DNA of 64,000 nt from Thinopyrum elongatum. Taxonomy: Eukaryota > Streptophyta > Magnoliopsida > Poales > Poaceae. Under the pieces are notes generated by a model. It searched no databases and had not been told where the DNA came from. It saw only the letters and a list, made by a program, of their open reading frames with translations. The DNA lies in the NCBI GenBank assembly GCA_011799875.1, contig CM022302.1, positions 302,013,048 through 302,077,047 of the forward strand, read 5' to 3'. Positions 48,286 to 59,495 of the stretch are shown here, one piece after another. Every line of letters starts with the position of its first letter. Position 1 is the first letter of the stretch. Position numbers and translations under genes: made by a program.

Positions 48286-49218
48286 GAACTTGGCAAGTGC
48301 CGGTAGCCCAGGATGGCGTTGTACAGCAAACCGATACGTGCCACGTCGAAGTCGACGAGCTCAGTGCGGTAGTTGTAGCGGGTGCCGAAGGTGACAGGGA
48401 GGCGCACTTGCCCTAGGGGGGTGGTAGACCAATTCGTTAACCCGAAGAAGGGCTTGGTTGGCGTCAGCTGATCGTAGGGCATTTGGAGCGCCTCAAAGTT
48501 TTCGATGGAGATCACATTGAGGTCGGCACCCTCGTCGATGAGGGTCTTGGTGACAGCGACGTTGCTGATGGTGGGGGTGCACAGCATGGGGAGCGTGCCT
48601 GCGGTCGCTCTGGATTTGGGGTGATCCCTGGCGTTGAAGGTGATGTCGCGCTGCGCCCAACTAGGCGGTGGCGCGGCCTCGTGTCCCTGGAGGGCGGCAT
48701 CCGCCCTAAGAAAGAGCGGCTTGAAGTGGCAACTGGAAGCGGGGGCCTGAGCTCCGCCAAGGATGCATGCTACCGCTTGGGGCCCCTGGTGACCTCCGGC
48801 GCCCCCGCTGACCGGGGCGAAGCACGTGGTGAACTGGCCATGGAGCTCCTCCCAGGAGGAGATCGAAGCCCTCGGGAGGCCCATAAGCTAAGAGCGTGGG
48901 GCGCCCTAGAGGGCCATGGGGAAATAGTTCGACATGGGCTGGTCGTCGCCGCCTGCTGCTCATATGCTCTGTTTGTAAAGCTGCAGGAACTCTCCGGCGC
49001 CGTGTGTGCCATCGTAGCATGGCGGTAGCCCCGACCTGAACCTCGAGGGCCAATCCACCCGACAGAGCTCGCGGGTGAAAGCGCGGCAGCCCATGCTGTC
49101 TGAGGGCATCCCATGAGTGAGGGCGAGCACCCGGCGCACCGTGCGCTGGTGACGAGCGTCGGCCATGGAGCCCAGGGGCCCGCGAGTTGAAGCGGAGGGG
49201 AAGAATGGTGGCGCACAC
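48276..49218 (-). pseudogene. E5 shortened gag and protease
   Basis: Only about 900 bases separate the PBS from RT, far less than a full gag. Gag pieces (49166-48770, two frames) include a WEELHGQF segment typical of Tat gag and then jump to the protease region ILGGAQ. Much of gag, including any zinc knuckle, is therefore deleted. The protease active site reads LIDEGADLN, with Glu where Gly is usual (DGGA). Confidence 0.72.
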
Positions 49219-49220
49219 CT

Positions 49221-49236
49221 CCCTGGCGCACCAAAT
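49221..49236 (-). other. E5 primer-binding site region
   Basis: On the minus strand tttggtgcgccaggga directly follows the LTR. It is of the kind used by Tat-type gypsy elements; the tRNA is not assigned. Confidence 0.6.
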
Positions 49237-50110
49237 GTCGGAGTCTGGGCTCCGGGGACCCAAGAAGGTTCGAACTCTGGGGTGCGCTTGTTCCTACCGC
49301 CCTAGTCTACCTCACAACCTCACGGCGATGCTCCGTCGTGCTCGAGCTAAGGAAGAAGAACAATGGACACAAGAGTTTACACAGGTTTGGGCCACCTTGT
49401 GGTGTAAAACCCGACTCTTGCTTTGCTGGGATTGCTTGGGGGTATGGAATACAAGCGCTCTGCTCTAGTCGCCAAATGAGGCGATCCTAGCTACCCCAAA
49501 AAATCACCCCTCTATCGTGGCCCCTGTCCTCTTCTTATGCTGCCTCTGGTCCTCTTCCCTGAAAATGCATGGTGGGAAGGGTTGCCACAACAGCCAGTTC
49601 GAAGGGGGATAGGGTTGCAGCTTATCCTGACTAAAGGTGATCTTCGCCTACAAAACCTCCTGTCGTGACGCGCCGGTGGGCTTGGTGGTGACCTCCGTCC
49701 TAGCGCGCCCATCATCTTGGTCCTCTTGCACCGAACAGGTAACCTTTGGGGATTGCTTTGGGAACCGGCACGCTGTCCTTGCTCCCTTAGCGTGAAAGAG
49801 GAAAGCCTTCATATCCACACCAGCTCGCATGGCCTCTGGTGCCGCTCGTCGTCGCGCATGTCACCCATGTGGAGACGCAGTACCGCGCAACCTGCCAAAC
49901 CGCTCCTAGCTTGTTCACCTCCGCAGGAGGAGTCAGGAGACCGCCTCACGAGGGGGACTCGCGAGGCCACTGATGACGCTTGCTGACGCGTGCCTCGCGA
50001 GGCGGGGGCCTCGCGAGGGTCTTGCTCGTGAAGTTCAGTAGTGGGCCATGACCCACTCCCTGGGCCACAAGCAGACGAGCCTGGGTACCCCAAGTCCTAC
50101 GAGCCCGACA
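49237..50110 (-). repeat. E5 5' LTR
   Basis: It has termini tgtcgg...ccgaca, a perfect short inverted repeat, and matches 27502-27705 plus 41200-41852. Confidence 0.93.
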
Positions 50111-50229
50111 CGTGCCTCTGCTTCCCTGCATCTCCACTCCGTCGCCATAGCAACATTCATCGTCTTCGGGGCCGCCATTTCCTCCCTTGCGAAACAAGAG
50201 ATGAGTCGTTTAGGGTCCTCGAGCGGGGC

Positions 50230-51770
50230 TGATACGTCTCCAACATATCTATATTTTTTTATTGTTCCATGCTATTATAGTATCAATCTTGGATGTTTTA
50301 TATGCAATTATATGTCATTTTTTGGGACTAACCTATTGACCTAGTGCCAAGTGCCAGTTGCTATTTTTGGTTTTCCAGGAAATCAGTACCAAACGAAGTC
50401 CAAATGCTATGAAACTTTTTGACGATTTTTTTCTGATCAAGAGAGACCCTAGAAGCTTCGGGAGGAGACCAGAACGCAAACGAGGAGACGACAAGGCAAC
50501 AGGGAGCGCCCAGGGGGGTAAGCATGCCCTAATGCATTGTGGGCCCCTCGTGGCTCTATCTGACCTAATTCCACCCATATAAATTCTTTGAAATCAGGAA
50601 ACCAACAGAGAGTCACTCAAAATACTTTTTCCACCGCCGCAAGTTTCTGTTCTTCCGTGATCCCATCTGGAGGCCTTTTCTGGTACTCTGTCGGAGGGGA
50701 ATTGACCACTGAAGGCTTCTACATCAACCTTGGTACCCTTCCGATGATGTGTGAGTAGTTTACCACAGACCTACGGGTCCATAGCTAGTAGCTAGATGGC
50801 TTCTTCTCTCTCTTTGATCTTCAATACAATGTTCTCCTCAATGTTCTTAGAGATTTATTCAACGTAATCTTCTTTTGCAGTGTGTTTGTTGGGATCCGAT
50901 GAATTGTGGGTTTATGATAAGATTATTCATGAATACTAATTGAATCTTCCTTGAATTCTTTTATGCATGATTATTATAGCTTTGGATTTCTCTCTGATCT
51001 ATCCGTTTGGTTTGGCCAACTAGATTGATTTATCTTGCAATGGGAGAGGTGCTTTGTAATGGGTTCAATCTTGCGGTGCTTATCCTAGTGACAAAGTAGG
51101 GGACAAGACATGTATTTGTATTGTTCCCATTAAGGGGAAAACGACAGGGTTTATTCATATTGGTTGGATTTACTTTGTCTACATCATGTCATCTTGCTTA
51201 AGGCGTCACTCCATTTTTATGAACTTAATACTCTAGATGCATGGTGGATAGCGGTCGATGGGTGGAGTAATAGTAGTAGATGCAGGTAGGAGTCGGTCTA
51301 CTTGTCTCGGACATGATGCCCATATACATGATCATTGCCTTGAATATCGTCATAACTATGCGCTTTTTTATCAATTGCCCAACAGTAATTTGTTTACCCA
51401 CCGTATGCTTTTTGTTCGAGAGAGAAGCCTCTAGTGAAAACTATGGCCCTCGGGTCTACTTTTATCATATATAAAATCCAAAAATACCTTGCTGCAATTT
51501 ATTTGTTATTATTATTTTGTATTTTATTTTATCTATCTATGACAACATGATTTGATCGTTGCAAATAACCGGTGAGGGGATTAACAACCCCCTTGATCGC
51601 GTTGGGTGCAAGTATTTGCTCTTTTGTGTGTAGGTGATGTTAACGATATTTCGTGTGGTTCTCCTACTGGATTGATAACCTAGGTTCTTAAATGAGGGAA
51701 ATAGTTATGTCTATTGTAGTGCATCATCCTCTCCTCTTCGAGGAAATCCCAACGAAGCTCACAAGGTGCA
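50230..51770 (+). repeat. E9 5' LTR
   Basis: It begins tgatacgtctcc and ends acaaggtgca. It is related to E8 over most of its length, with TATA-like atataaattc near 50577. Confidence 0.85.
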
Positions 51771-51781
51771 GGAAGAATTTC

Positions 51782-51799
51782 TGGCGCCTTTGCCGGGGA
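51782..51799 (+). other. E9 primer-binding site
   Basis: The sequence tggcgcctttgccgggga matches the Asp-tRNA site of E3 with one mismatch and lies 11 bases after the LTR. Confidence 0.85.
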
Positions 51800-51965
51800 G
51801 ACATCACCAAAACCTATCAAGTACCTTCGCGTAAACTATCATCTACTTGTTCTTACTTTCATTTGCCATTTGCCTCTCGTTTTCATCTCCCCCACTTCTA
51901 AAACAATTTTACAAAAACATAAAAATATTTTCGTTTGCTTTTTTTGCTTGCTTGAAGTAGTTACC

Positions 51966-52568
51966 ATGTCTGAGTTTGTTATCGAAGAAAGTGAGGATGG
52001 TAAAATGCCTAAAGTTGAAATTCCCACAAATTTGGATTCTAAATTTTTTGTTGTGGGAAGTGGGAAGATCATAGGAAAAAGCATTATTCGGGAATTATTT
52101 AATTGTACCGGAGCTTTGGTTTGCAATGACATTCCTATTCTCAAAAGACCTAAGAGTTACGTCGAAGCTATTTTAGCACTTGTTGTTAAATTTGAGAGAA
52201 GATTTATGCGTACTCAACCCACTTTGCGAAGGTTGTTCTATGAATTACCTGTTATAAATAACCCTAGGGCTAAAAACATAACTACTCTTGTCGTTATGAA
52301 TGAATTTGATTATATAGTACGTGAGGCTAGAGAGATCTTTGATTTTTATAATTTGAGCCATGAACATTCTGTTATAGATGAAATTTTAGATGATGAAGAT
52401 TATATGTTTCGGGATAATCATACTTCTGATGAAAATACTAAACATGAAGTTCCTCCTTTACATATTATCCAACAAGTTTTCAATGGTATTAATCAGCAAT
52501 ATTCTTGGATCGTAAAAGGGAGCCAACAAGGATTTGAGGAAAGTTGCCTTAACGATGCTTTTAAATGA
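51966..52568 (+). CDS. E9 orphan ORF, 200 residues
   Basis: The frame starts MSEFVIEESEDGK (ATG in context accatgt) and is fully open to a stop at 52566-52568. It could extend upstream to 51870, but the ATG at 51966 follows the leader more naturally. The protein is acidic and charged, with no zinc knuckle, protease or polymerase motif and no membrane segment. It occupies the gag position of a minimal Athila-type element. The function is unknown to me; a gag-derived packaging or assembly role is one possibility. It is the only complete unbroken ORF of notable length among these non-autonomous elements. Confidence 0.6.
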   Translation: MSEFVIEESEDGKMPKVEIPTNLDSKFFVVGSGKIIGKSIIRELFNCTGALVCNDIPILKRPKSYVEAILALVVKFERRFMRTQPTLRRLFYELPVINNPRAKNITTLVVMNEFDYIVREAREIFDFYNLSHEHSVIDEILDDEDYMFRDNHTSDENTKHEVPPLHIIQQVFNGINQQYSWIVKGSQQGFEESCLNDAFK

Positions 52569-52685
52569 TGATGTGTTCCCCCATTGTTTTTGAAAAGCAT
52601 CTTGACAAACACACATATCAAGATATAGAAACTAAGGAGACCCAAGCATCTAAGCTTGGGGATGCCCCGGATGGCATTTAAGATT

Positions 52686-52805
52686 TCGCGTGGTTCTCCT
52701 ACTCGATTGATAACCTTGGTTCTTAATTGAGGGAAATACTTATCTCTACTGTACTGCATCATCTTGTCCTCTTCGAGGAAATCCCAACATAGCTCACAAG
52801 TAGCA
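52686..52805 (+). repeat. E9 3' LTR remnant
   Basis: It matches the last 120 bases of the 5' LTR (from ttcg-gtggttctcctactgg onward). The polypurine-like aagcttggggatgc lies at about 52650-52663, so the rest of the 3' LTR has been deleted. Confidence 0.8.
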
Positions 52806-54001
52806 GGGGTCGGCAGCATTCGGGCAACCAGGGAAGTGGAGAAGAAGCGGAAGGTGGAAGGCTCCGGCACCGCCATCTGATAACCCACAAGTATAGGGGA
52901 TCGCAACATTTTTCGAGGGTAGAGTATTCAACCCAAATTTATAGATTTGACACAAGGGGAGCCAAAGAATATTTGCAAGTATTAGCAGCTGAGTTGTCAA
53001 TTCAACCACACCTGGAGATTAATTATCTGCAAAAAAGTGATCAGTAGCACAGTAATATGATAGATTTGATGATAGTGATGATAGTAGCAGTAACGGTAAC
53101 AATGATAGCAATGATTTTGTAGCAAGTGTAACGGTAATAGCTGCAGTAGTAACTTAGCAAGAACAATATATGAAAAATTCGTAGGCATTGGACCGGTGAA
53201 TTCGTTTGATGATATTCATCATATAACAGTCATAACCTAGGGCGATAAGGCACTAGCTCCAGTGCATAAATATAATGTAGGCATGTATTCCGTAAATAGT
53301 CATACGTGCTTATGGAAAGAACATGCATGGCATCTTTTGTCCTACCCTCCCGTGGCAGCGGGGTCCATAAGGAAACAAAGGGATATTAAGGCCTCCTTTT
53401 AATAGAGAACCGGAACAAAGCATTAGCACACAATGAATACATGAACTCTTCAAATTACGGTCATCACCGGAAAGTATCCCGACTATTGTCACTCCGGGGT
53501 TTACGGATCATAACACGTAATAGGTGACTATAACTTGCAAGATCAGATCTTGAACACAGATATAATGGTCATAATATAAACGGTTCAGATCTGAAATCAT
53601 GGCACCCGGGCCCAAAGTGACAAGCATTAAGCATGGCAAAGTCATAGCAGCATCAATCTCAGAACATAATGGATACTAGGGATCAAGCCCTAACAAAATT
53701 AACTCGATTACATGATGAATCTCATCCAACTCCCTCACCGACCAATGAGCCTACGAAGGAATTACTCACTCCCAATGGGGAGCATCATGGAATTGGCGAT
53801 GGAGAAGGGTTGGTGATGACGAAGATAGAAGATCCCCCTCTCCGAAGACCCAAACGGACTCCAGATCTGGCCTCCAGATGAAGAACAGAAGGTGGCGGCG
53901 GCTCCGTCTCATGAAACTCGATAATTCTTTCTCCCTCATTTTTTTCTTTGAAAATAGGATTTTATAGCATTGGAGATAGGGTCAGCGGGGCCACCAGGTG
54001 T

Positions 54002-54053
54002 GCACAATCCACCTGGGCAAGCCAGGAGGGGGGCGCGCCCTGGTGGGTTGTGC
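54002..54053 (-). repeat. Promoter-proximal inverted repeat in E10
   Basis: The arms at 54002-54017 and 54038-54053 match in 14 of 16 positions. They have nearly the same sequence and the same place upstream of the TATA box as the E8 hairpin. Confidence 0.65.
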
Positions 54054-54064
54054 TTCCCCAGGGA

Positions 54065-54093
54065 CCCCCCCCCCCCCCCCCCCCCCCCCCCCC
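54065..54093. repeat. Poly-C run of 29 bases
   Basis: This is an uninterrupted C homopolymer inside E10, next to the hairpin. Its exact length is likely uncertain in assembly. Confidence 0.85.
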
Positions 54094-57000
54094 GTCCGGT
54101 TGTTCTTGGCTCCAATATTTTTCTTTTATTGTATAAAAATTCTCCAAAAAGTTTCCTTCCATTCCGAGAACTTTTATTTCTGCACAAAAACAACACCATG
54201 GTAGTTCTGTTGAAAACAGCGTCAGTCCGGGTTAGTTCATTCAAATCATGCAAATTAGAGTCCAAAACAAGAGTAAAAGCGTTAGGAAAAGTAGATACGA
54301 CGGAGACGTATCACTGTCAAACCGCAACCCAGCACTGAGGTATTCACCAACCGGAGGACCTGCTCCATAATCTCGGACCGGGACGTCCAGAAGCTCAAGG
54401 CATAAGGGACATTCCCATCAGAACTCTAATACCGGGTTCCTCTCTCTACGGAGGAATTCGCGACACCGCCGGATGATGCGTGTGTCCTCCACCTCGACTT
54501 TGTTGGGTGAAGCCTCGGTTTTCCTCTGCACCCCTTTGTGCGGGGGCTCCTCTTCTTTCTTGGCATCCAGATCCACCACCTCAACCCCACCAGCATCCTT
54601 CATATTGCAAACTTTATTACATTATGTGAGTGCTTTCTCGGAGCTGCCCCCCATTTTGACTTCTTCCGACGCTTTTTCTACGTCAAGGGTCAGATGAGCG
54701 GCGACTTTGTTCGCGACATTGGTGGGGTCAGCATTCAGCTGCATCCTCATTTGTCCTTCTTCCCCATGAACCTTCCTAGATCGATGGGGGTCTTGCAGAA
54801 GAGGTGGTTTTGTGCGTTTGGCCTTGAGGCCAACCTGCCAGCCTTTTCTGGGGGTTCTCCGCTGCGACTGAATTCTTGGGAGTCACCGACCTGCATCTCC
54901 AAGAGCACGGAGCTACTTCTAGATGTGACCGCATCCTTGAAGGACAGCGGTTTGACCAGCCTCCATATCATGTGAACCTAGGTGGAGCGCCGAGTCTTTC
55001 CTCTGCAGGCCCACGCTGCGCTGCTGAGTGATTATTGCAGGTCGACCTACCCCGCTCAGACCTCCTCAAGCGATCTCCCGGAGAAGGAGATTAACTGTCG
55101 CCTCGCTCAGCTCACGGGGTTGGATGCCGATAAGGTGTCCATGGTGCTTGCGATCGAGCCCTTTAGTCGCGCAACCCCGCCTAAGGAGGTACATTTCTTC
55201 GGCCTAGTTTTGGGTGAGAATAGTAATGGAGTGGTTGAGCTTCGTCTCTGACCTTCTCTCTTTTAACTAATTTAGAAGTTTGCAGAGTTCACCACTTTTC
55301 TTTCGGAGCCCTCGCTTCCCGGGCAGGACTTGACCCCCGAGATGTGAGTGCTCCTGCAACCCGCCGTGGAGCGCCCTCTCTCCTTTCTCGGAAAGGGAAG
55401 AAGGCCGCCTCTTATGTGGACAGAGGGGCAGACAGCAGGGAGCCGATGAGGGTGCCATATTGGGTGACGTCTCGTCCCAGCCCTCCATCACGGAGCACAA
55501 GGAGTCTGACCAAGTGGCTCGTGGTTGCCCGGAAGAACCTGCGATTGCCAAGGAGGTCGCCAAGCAGGCATCTCTTAAAGGCGGACCTTCAGAAGCCGAG
55601 CTGGCAGGCCCCATGATCCATCGACCTCGTGGCGCTCCGGTTTCTCCGAAGCTGAAGGTGCCACTGGCCATGCCTCGGCCAAGAGGTGGAAAGTTATGGT
55701 GCTCATGAAGTATGTTCGTGGCGCCCTTGCGATATTTGCCATGTCTACGACGTTTGTCCAGATAAGACTTGTATCCTTTTGAAGGGAGCTCACGACCCCG
55801 GAGGCTCCGGCCTCTGAAGGCACGGAGATGACTGTTCTGGGGCTGTTTGGTGACCCTCCGCTTATTCCTGCTGAGATTGCCCCGCTCGTTACTAGTAAGC
55901 ATATCTGGAATTGTTTTCGTGCCTTGAGTTTTCTTCTCAACCTCTGGCTTTTATTTTGCAGCCGCGGAGGTCCTTTTTGGGATCCCTACTAGTGTTGGCG
56001 CCGCGCTGGCTTCTGGTGAAGCTACCGGTATAGAGGCCACGCTTGCTGGTGAAGGGGAGGCCGGCGTGAGCCGGTCTGCTACTGCTGTAGCCCCTGGGTG
56101 CTCTGTGGCACTTGCTGCTGGGGTAGCAGGTGCACGGGAGGTTTTGAGCACCCATATGGATGGGCTTGATGTCCTTGCGGAGGCTAGCGGCGAGGTAATG
56201 CCTTTGTTTTTTATTGACGCAGTGTAGCTAGTAGCCCCTGAGGTCGGACGAGATGTCTCTTTCGGACTTTCCTTTGGGCTTGTCGTTTGTTCGTGACAGT
56301 TTCCTCCTTCATAAGATGCTAGCTCTGGAGGGCGAGTTGGGTGACCTCAAGCACCAATTGGAGGTCCAGCGGCAGGAGGTCGCGCGCCTATCCATGATGT
56401 CCGCCAGATCCATCTGTGAGTCATCGGGTTGCGCCTGATCTGATCAGATGTTTGTTTTGATTTTATTGTCCTGATTGATTGTTGTTGACCCTTGTTATGC
56501 AGCTACTGAAGAGGCCGCGGATCAGTGGTAGAAACTGCAGGAGTCCGAGAGGTCTCGTGGAGGGCTCCAGACTGCAGTGGGCGTAGCGGACGGTGAGCTC
56601 AATGAGTATCGGTAGAAGGTAGCTATCCTCAAGAGCACGATGGTCGGTAAGGATGCGGAGCTGCTGAAGCAGGCATTTTCCCTGAAGCAAAAGTAGGACG
56701 CTGCCCAATGGGTTGTTGATGCCCGAACTACCGCGGAGGACCGGGTGAAGCAGTTGATGAAGAAACTGCAGGACCTGGAGGCCGCCGCTATGCGTAAGTC
56801 TTTGCTTGCTTTTGCTGCATGTGGTTTCCATTGCTTTAGCTGTTGTCTGGTAGGGTTTCTTTTTTCAGTGCCGCTTCTGGACGTCGTCCATGTGCACGCA
56901 GTGAAGTAGCCTCAGCATGTTGTCGACCTCGAGCAACAGATGCGCACCGCCCTGGGCACGGTCTGCGGGACGTTGTACTATGGCGAGGAGGATCTTGCAA

Positions 57001-57277
57001 CACTCTTGATGGTGTCGTCAAGCTGTTGGAGAAGTCGCCTGACCAGCTCATCAATTGGCAGTACTCCACCATGTATGAGGGCACCATGCGTGTACTAGCT
57101 AGTGTGAGGGTGCAGCTGCTTGCTGTCGACTTGGGCAGCATCGTCCATGGCACTGTTGAGCGTCCTCCGCTACAGCCCTCGTCAGCGGAGGTCGGGGCGG
57201 AGGCCGAATACGTCGCAGATGCCCGCAAATTGGGGAAACTTTTGAAGCGGTACTCGGCCGATGAGGAGGGCAAATAG

Positions 57278-58160
57278 ACGTCTTGTAACTTGAAACAACA
57301 TTACTGTGTTACATACAATGTTTTATGTTGTAGCTTATGTGTGTCTCTTGCCTGTGTTGGACAAGCATCCAAGTTAGCTATTGAGAAATGCGACCTCGTT
57401 GTGTCGAAAGCGTCAATGTGTGTGCGGAGGCCCCTGTTTGAGCCCAGCAAAATGCAGAATGATCGTAAACCGCTGCACACCTTTTGGCTAGGGTAGTATT
57501 CTTAGCTTGTTAGGATATGGGCATTGCGGAACTCAAAGGAGAAAGAGAGAGGTTGGCGGTAAGCCTATCCACATGGGAGGCCTTCGGGTTAGGAAGGCCC
57601 CGGTGTGGGTTGTACTATGATACATCCCCCGAGCATGATTTGAGTGGTCGTCGGATACAACTCCTATGGGTGCCAGGGCAGTACGACAAAGGATGCAGCC
57701 CCCGAACCCATCACATAAAAGGATCTCTCCGACTCCCCTCAGATCTCGACATGGCGCGGTCAATACAAGGTGCTTTGTCGTACCATGGAGCATGGATAAA
57801 ATGTTTGAGTTGATCAGGGCGCTAAGGTGAAATTATAACACATCACATCAATTCTTTATTTAGCAAGCCAGAGGGTAGTAAAAGCCTTTATGTTTTGTTT
57901 GATAATTTATTCGAGAAACAAATCCAGTGTACTGAATGTAAAATGATATGGAAAAGGATTGACGCAGCCTGCGTTGTGCCACTATTTGTGTTTGTCTCCT
58001 GCTTCGGTTCTTGCTTTGGGCCTCCTAACTTCGTGCTCCTTCTTCATGCCAGTTGGAGCATGAGGGGTTCATTGGGGGCTCAGTAGCGGCTGCAACTGGG
58101 CTGCCATTCCTTTTCTTTTTGAAGTGCCCAGAGGAGACCTCTATGCATTCTTGTTCATCC
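57278..58160 (-). other. E6 spacer between antisense gene and protease remnant
   Basis: No gene is recognised. The first part is probably the 3' untranslated region of the antisense gene. Integrase, RNase H and reverse transcriptase, expected here in a complete Tat element, are absent, implying a large deletion near 57840-58160. Confidence 0.5.
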
Positions 58161-58180
58161 TCCCGGAAGTCGGCCTCTGC

Positions 58181-59083
58181 CTATTCCAGGTGGGTGACCT
58201 TTGCTGCGTGCGGGTTCTTGGTGTCGCTGGAGATCGTGATGACCCCGTCAGGGCCAGGCATCTTAAGCTTCATGTAGGCATAGCATGGTATTTCCATGAA
58301 CTTGATGAATGCCGGCCACCCTACGGGGGCATGATATCCCCCTTTGAACGGGACTACTTCAAAGCATAGTTTCTCAGCTCGGAAGTTGTCCTCCTTTCCG
58401 AAGGTCACCTCCAGAGTAATTTGGCCGAGTGGTTTGGCCTTCTTCCCAGGGATGATGCCGTGGAACTGTGTAGGTGAAGGTCATAGACCTATTATGGGGA
58501 GACCCATTTTTTGGTATGTTGTTGCGTACATGATGTTGAGTCCGGAGCCACCATCCATGAGTACTTTGGACAGTTCGCAGCCCCCGATGATGGGATCGAC
58601 AACAAGCGCATTCCTTCCTGTATTGGGAATGTAGTAAGGGTGGTCATTGAGCTCAAAGGAGATCGTATGGTTTGACCAGTCCAGTAGTTGTGGCACTCCG
58701 GGGACGAGGGCGTAGACCTCTCGCAACGTCTATTCCTTAGCTCTCTTAGACCCTAGGCCTTGGAAGATCATGTTCACTGTCTGCTTGTCGGATTTTTCCT
58801 TCCAGCTTCCTCTTCGAGGTCTCTATGAGGTCGCATGTGTGCTGCGACCATCCTTGATGTCAGAGCCCTTTCTTTCCCTTGCGTTCTTCTCTTGTGTGAG
58901 CTGGTCGTTGAGGAGGCACTCACATGGGGAGTGTAATGCTTTATATGCTCCGTAGCTTTGATATTTGCAGGGGCCGCTCATGGTAGCCTCGTAAGTGCAT
59001 GACACGTGCTCTGGCCTGCGTTCACATCTGGCTTTTTTGCTACCTGGCTGGTCGGGGTCATGCCTGGTAGTTGCCGCTGTTGG
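58181..59083 (-). pseudogene. E6 gag end and protease remnant
   Basis: The frame 58726-58481 has LDWSNHTISF, then LMDGGSGLNIMYA with the D-G-G-S catalytic loop of Tat-type aspartic proteases. The frame 58408-58181 continues it (FEVVPFKGGYHA, YAYMKLKMPGPDG) after a frameshift. Upstream pieces (59083-58800) are probably the gag C-terminus with Cys and His residues but no clean knuckle. E11 cuts the remnant at 59084. Confidence 0.75.
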
Positions 59084-59495
59084 TGATGTAGGGTTGAACC
59101 CTAATGGTCGATCTTTTCACACTTTGAGGGGGGATAGAGAGAAAATCAAAGAGGAACACAAGGAGAACTCTCAAATAGACAAGGTCCAATCACACATATG
59201 CTAAATCCGCATACACATAAGGAGGTACAAGGATCCAAAGTCAACACAAGAGGATACAAAGGGTAGCTAGTTGAACCCAATCCTTGAAGGAGAGTGGTCT
59301 TGAATCCTAGGAGGGTCTTCCCATCAAGGGGTCTTGAATACACATGGGGGATCTTCTCGCATGGAGGCCTTGAACTCCATGGGAGTGGTAAGTGGATGAG
59401 CAAAGCTCTATCTCATATGAGCTCTAACCTTTGCTAACCCTAAAACAAAGGTAGGAGACGAGTATATATAGTCTAGGGGAGTGAAGGGGTACATG
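59084..59495 (-). repeat. E11: partial LTR of the E2 family
   Basis: It matches 26367-26755, with a short extra segment near 59250-59275. It includes the TATA region (tatatatag, 59463-59471). The upstream part of the LTR, where the motif array would lie, is replaced by E12. Confidence 0.8.

Larger units (their letters stand above)
27502..50110 (-). mobile_element. E5: Tat-type gypsy retrotransposon, interrupted by E7
   Basis: LTRs of about 0.87 kb flank a 7.4-kb internal region. The TSD cgtgc is exact (27497-27501 and 50111-50115). On the minus strand the order is PBS, shortened gag, protease, RT, RNase H, a second RNase H-like domain, integrase, a tandem-repeat region, an antisense B3-like gene, and the 3' LTR. 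A second RNase H-like domain and an antisense ORF are known traits of the Tat/Retand lineage. E7 is inserted in the 3' LTR. No convincing polypurine tract is seen beside the 3' LTR. Confidence 0.9.
50230..52805 (+). mobile_element. E9: compact Fatima-like non-autonomous retrotransposon
   Basis: It has a full 5' LTR (50230-51770), a PBS, one 200-codon ORF and a 3' LTR reduced to its last 120 bases (52686-52805). Total length is 2.6 kb. The flanks ggggc (50225-50229) and ggggt (52806-52810) fit a TSD with one transition. It sits in the first coding segment of the E6 antisense gene. No protease, RT or integrase is present. Confidence 0.82.
52878..54313 (-). mobile_element. E10: solo LTR of a Sabrina/Athila-like element
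   Basis: A single LTR of 1436 bases reads tgataaccc...gagacgtatca on the plus strand, so its promoter points to the minus strand. The flanks ccatc (52873-52877) and ctgtc (54314-54318) differ by two transitions, both explained by CpG decay of ccgtc on opposite strands. A TATA box (ctataaaat, minus strand) lies at 53959-53967. It is a separate insertion 72 bases of host sequence downstream of E9. Confidence 0.8.
50201..57277 (+). pseudogene. E6 antisense gene: PF04195-like protein with introns, split by E9 and E10
   Basis: The start is the ATG at 50201, behind the TATA box and leader described at 27446. The frame runs into E9 at 50230, resumes at 52811-52877 and again at 54319; both junctions keep the frame once one TSD copy is counted. 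A stop lies at 54403. The frame 54538-55251 (two stops near 54973-54981) has the RGLLFFLGIQIHHL...SILHIANF...CE.FLG..PHF..FRRFF pattern of the 'putative gypsy type transposon' domain. Intron-like 3' ends (ttttgcag, ttatgcag, ttttttcag) lie at about 55961, 56500 and 56868. Coiled-coil exons follow, ending at a stop at 57277. Stops and frameshifts make it a pseudogene. Confidence 0.65.
27232..59083 (-). mobile_element. E6: Tat-type gypsy element serving as host of the right half
   Basis: Remaining pieces are 27232-27501, 50116-50229, 52806-52877 and 54319-59083. On the minus strand the order is gag/protease remnant (59083-58181), a gap where RT and integrase are missing, then a region encoding a gene on the opposite strand (50201-57277). 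Inserted elements are E5, E9, E10 and E11. No LTR of its own is recognised in the window. The assignment to Tat rests on the protease motifs and the antisense gene layout, which matches E5. Confidence 0.6.

Noticed and set aside
52493..52909. A 138-codon minus-strand frame with a presequence-like start
   Set aside because: It spans E9, a short piece of E6 and the start of E10, so it is a chance frame over two insertion junctions.
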